Below, one piece after another: positions 62,075-64,000 of a stretch of DNA of 64,000 nucleotides. The notes beneath the pieces were generated by a model. That model was not told the DNA's origin. It ran no database searches and saw nothing but the letters and a program-made list of their open reading frames with translations. This DNA is from Ligula intestinalis (lineage: Eukaryota > Platyhelminthes > Cestoda > Diphyllobothriidea > Diphyllobothriidae), in the NCBI GenBank assembly GCA_036362985.1, contig JAYGXS010000009.1:17944246-18008245 (forward strand), written 5' to 3'. A program made the translations under genes and the position numbers. Each line of letters starts with the position of its first letter. The first letter of the stretch is position 1.

Positions 62075-62860
62075 TTCATATCTTCCTATTTGGATGCTCG
62101 CACATAACGAGTAAAAATTTCCAATGTTATCTCCAACCCCACGCATGTGAGGAGTGGAGTTATATAGGGTAGTGAACTGGGTCCGCTCCTATTTGCCTGT
62201 TTGTCAACGACGGTTCAGATTATTTTCAGTATGGTAGGCCCTTCATGTACGTTGATGATTTAAAAGTCGCTTATCGATATAAACCGGCAGATCACAACAT
62301 CGTGCTCGAGCTGATAAAAAAGGATCTTCAGGCCTTTGCCCAGTGGTGTTGCACGTAAGACCTCACCCTTTCATCGCACAAATGTTCCGTTATGGTTGTT
62401 GGCGACGATCATCAACCGGAATTAAGCATTGACGCCCATGAACTAAATGTCCCAGGAGTTATCAAGAATTTGGGCATATCCTACTTTAATAGTCTCAATT
62501 TAGCAGAGCACTGTGTCCTGAAAGTCTTGAAAGCACACCGAACCACCGGATTTATCCTTAGAAATTTTAAGACTATAAAGGTAAGAACATGACTTTATAA
62601 TATGTACGTGAGACCTAGTCTTGAATACTGCTCGCCCCTATTCAGTCTTCTGCGCACTAGTGAACGAAAGAAAATAGAATCGGTGCAGCACTTCTTCATT
62701 AGAAGTGTTTTCACTACAGAACACCGTAACTTAGCCTACCAACAAATGTTCGAACTAATAAAGCTGGATCTCCTGTGGCTTTGTAGATTGCAGAAGTGTC
62801 TATTTTCACTGTTTAAACTTTTGAATGGTCAATGGTACAATAAGGCAGCTTGAGCACTCT
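62075..62860 (+). pseudogene. LINE ORF2 reverse transcriptase, second half
   Basis: Starts abruptly with VKISNVISNPTHVRSGVI and the motif B remnant GSELGPLLFA (a stop replaces the usual Gln). Motif C is intact as FMYVDDLKVAYRY. Next come LELIKKDLQAFAQWC, LSSHKCSVMVVGDD, IKNLGISYFNSLNLAEHCVL and MYVRPSLEYCSPLFSLLRTS, KIESVQHFFIRSVF, typical of CR1. Motif A and all earlier RT motifs are gone. Confidence 0.8.
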
Positions 62861-63540
62861 CGACGCGCCAGTCATCGAGACGTATTTTTATTACTTCCTA
62901 TGGCACGCACATTTAAGTACCGGCAATTCTTTTCAGTAAACGTCATATCAATCTGGAATAAGCTGCCCAGCAGTATTAAAACCCAGCAAAGCTACCCTAT
63001 GTTTAAGAGACCTATAACTAGTTTTCTACATTCAGGACAACTTTCACGAATTTTGGGTGCTGACTCGGTGGAATCCCTCTTTCACTCTGATGGCGTTCGT
63101 GGACTTTGAACCCCGCCAGGCTTCATGCTGAAGATAATGCTGCTGAAGCAGCAGCCTGCAGTCTGTTAATCCTTCAGCCGATAGCGCGCAACTTTTGCCG
63201 ACAACCATTGAAGGAAGACTGAGAACACTGTGTTCTTGGGCCAACCCTCTCCGTCTAGAACTAATGTCCTTAAACGATATGCAAAATTTCGCCTGCTGAT
63301 ATGTCAACTCAGCTTACAATTGTACATATATTCCGTTTGTATCATACCTTTGAAGTCAGGTTTTTTTCACTTGCAACAAACTGCCTATCTCGCCCAGTAT
63401 TGACAAAACACAAAACCTGAAACAAAACCAATGCTGAATGCAACATGGGGAGTGTGTTTTAGGTTTTTTCCGGTCTTCGAGGTTTTAGAAGGCGCCCAAG
63501 AGGTGCATTACCAACTCTTTACAATTGCCTGTAAACTGGC
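62861..63540 (+). mobile_element. LINE ORF2 C-terminus and 3' untranslated region
   Basis: In a new frame FKYRQFFSVNVISIWNKLPS is the usual last conserved block of CR1 ORF2 (fffSvRvi..WN.LP). The 3' untranslated part follows to the ATT microsatellite at about 63,548-63,564. Confidence 0.65.
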
Positions 63541-63570
63541 ATAATAAACTTATTATTATTATTACATACG

Positions 63571-63900
63571 AAGCATGAAGAGATCTCAAGAACTGATCCC
63601 TGCCCTAAGATCAGCCGATGGACAACTGGCGACCGAAGACCGGGTGAAAGCCTCCCTACTCTCCGATTTCTTTAAATCCGTCTACACCCGAGAACCTACA
63701 ACTTTTGCTGACGGTACGTCCGCTCATTGACCGATAACTGCACCCTAACCCTCCTTCTCATATCCCAAAAAAGAGGACCTAGGTTTTTCACACACCACTG
63801 TCAGGGCTGAATTACTCCAACTTAAGCCTGTCAAATCATCAGGGCCGGAAAAACTTGTGACCTTGGCGCGCAACTCGATTTTCCGCAGCTAAGTGAATTT
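63571..63900 (+). pseudogene. Second CR1-like fragment: endonuclease-RT linker
   Basis: SQELIPALRSADGQLATEDR and VKASLLSDFFKSVYTREPTT form the linker block found before RT in CR1-like LINEs. After shifts LGFSHTTVRAELLQLKPVKS and SGPE follow, the start of RT. This is exactly the part missing from the copy to its left. It decays after 63,870 and the window ends. Confidence 0.65.
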
Positions 63901-64000
63901 TCAAATTTTAATAGGATTTTATCGTATCCTATCGACTTTATTGGCATAATTTTTGTTCATAATTCGAATTTCTTACCCCTAAGCCACTCCACAATCCGGT

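Larger units (their letters stand above)
59625..63565 (+). mobile_element. CR1-like LINE with ORF1 and ORF2, internally deleted
   Basis: Order: ORF1 (coiled coil, repeats, RNA-binding part), ORF2 endonuclease, then only the second half of the reverse transcriptase. It ends with AATAAACTTATTATTATTAT, a short ATT-type microsatellite as is usual for CR1 tails. Roughly 1 kb of RT (motifs before B) is missing between 62,056 and 62,075. Stops and shifts make it inactive. Confidence 0.8.

Noticed and set aside
1..64000. CRISPR array, bacterial operon or prophage
   Set aside because: No regularly spaced short repeats, no ribosome-binding-site-led gene clusters; introns and LINEs show a eukaryotic nuclear genome.

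Overview
This is a eukaryotic window, most likely from a flatworm and probably a tapeworm of the diphyllobothriid kind (Spirometra, Dibothriocephalus, Schistocephalus). That is inferred from the style of the degenerate non-LTR and Penelope elements, the low gene density and the intron-rich gene; no species can be fixed from the sequence alone. There are no bacterial operons and no CRISPR array.

The main host gene is an anillin homologue on the minus strand, assembled here from 12 exons between 56,844 and 37,467. Eleven junctions have GT..AG boundaries with matching phases, giving about 948 codons. The deduced protein has a disordered, proline- and serine/arginine-rich N-terminal part, an anillin-homology region (about residues 385-760) and a C-terminal PH domain (about 757-915). 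The true start codon was not found and probably lies upstream of 56,844. Its introns hold a 3.4-kb LINE with 14-bp target-site duplications, two RTE-like 3' fragments, a foldback element, a LINE tail and small repeats. A second host gene candidate is a dynein light chain (LC8-like) exon on the minus strand at 25,176-25,379, lying between two inverted copies of a 1-kb repeat.

Layout. 1-11 kb: repeat mosaic, with a tandem segmental duplication (0.56-3.56 kb) and eight copies of a ~120-bp interspersed repeat (Rep1). 11.1-14.5 kb: almost complete but broken RTE-like retrotransposon (endonuclease, reverse transcriptase, C-terminal zinc finger). 14.5-19 kb: diverged tandem duplications and a 463-bp terminal-inverted-repeat element. 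19-33 kb: three copies of a ~1-kb repeat (Rep3), a 578-bp hairpin, and four copies of a ~210-230-bp element made from the two ends of the LINE found at 45.7-49.0 kb. 33.2-36.3 kb: reverse transcriptase scrap, a dead Penelope-like element with GIY-YIG endonuclease, and a LINE tail. 37.5-56.8 kb: anillin. 59.6-63.9 kb: CR1-like LINE with ORF1 and ORF2, internally deleted, followed by a second fragment.

The most unusual items are the short element built from the 5' and 3' ends of a LINE (one copy has a perfect 14-bp target-site duplication, like the LINE), the triplicated segment in the CR1-like ORF1, and the long hairpins at 30.2-30.8 and 40.1-41.0 kb. All similarities were read by eye within this window; family names are from motif recognition, not from a database search.
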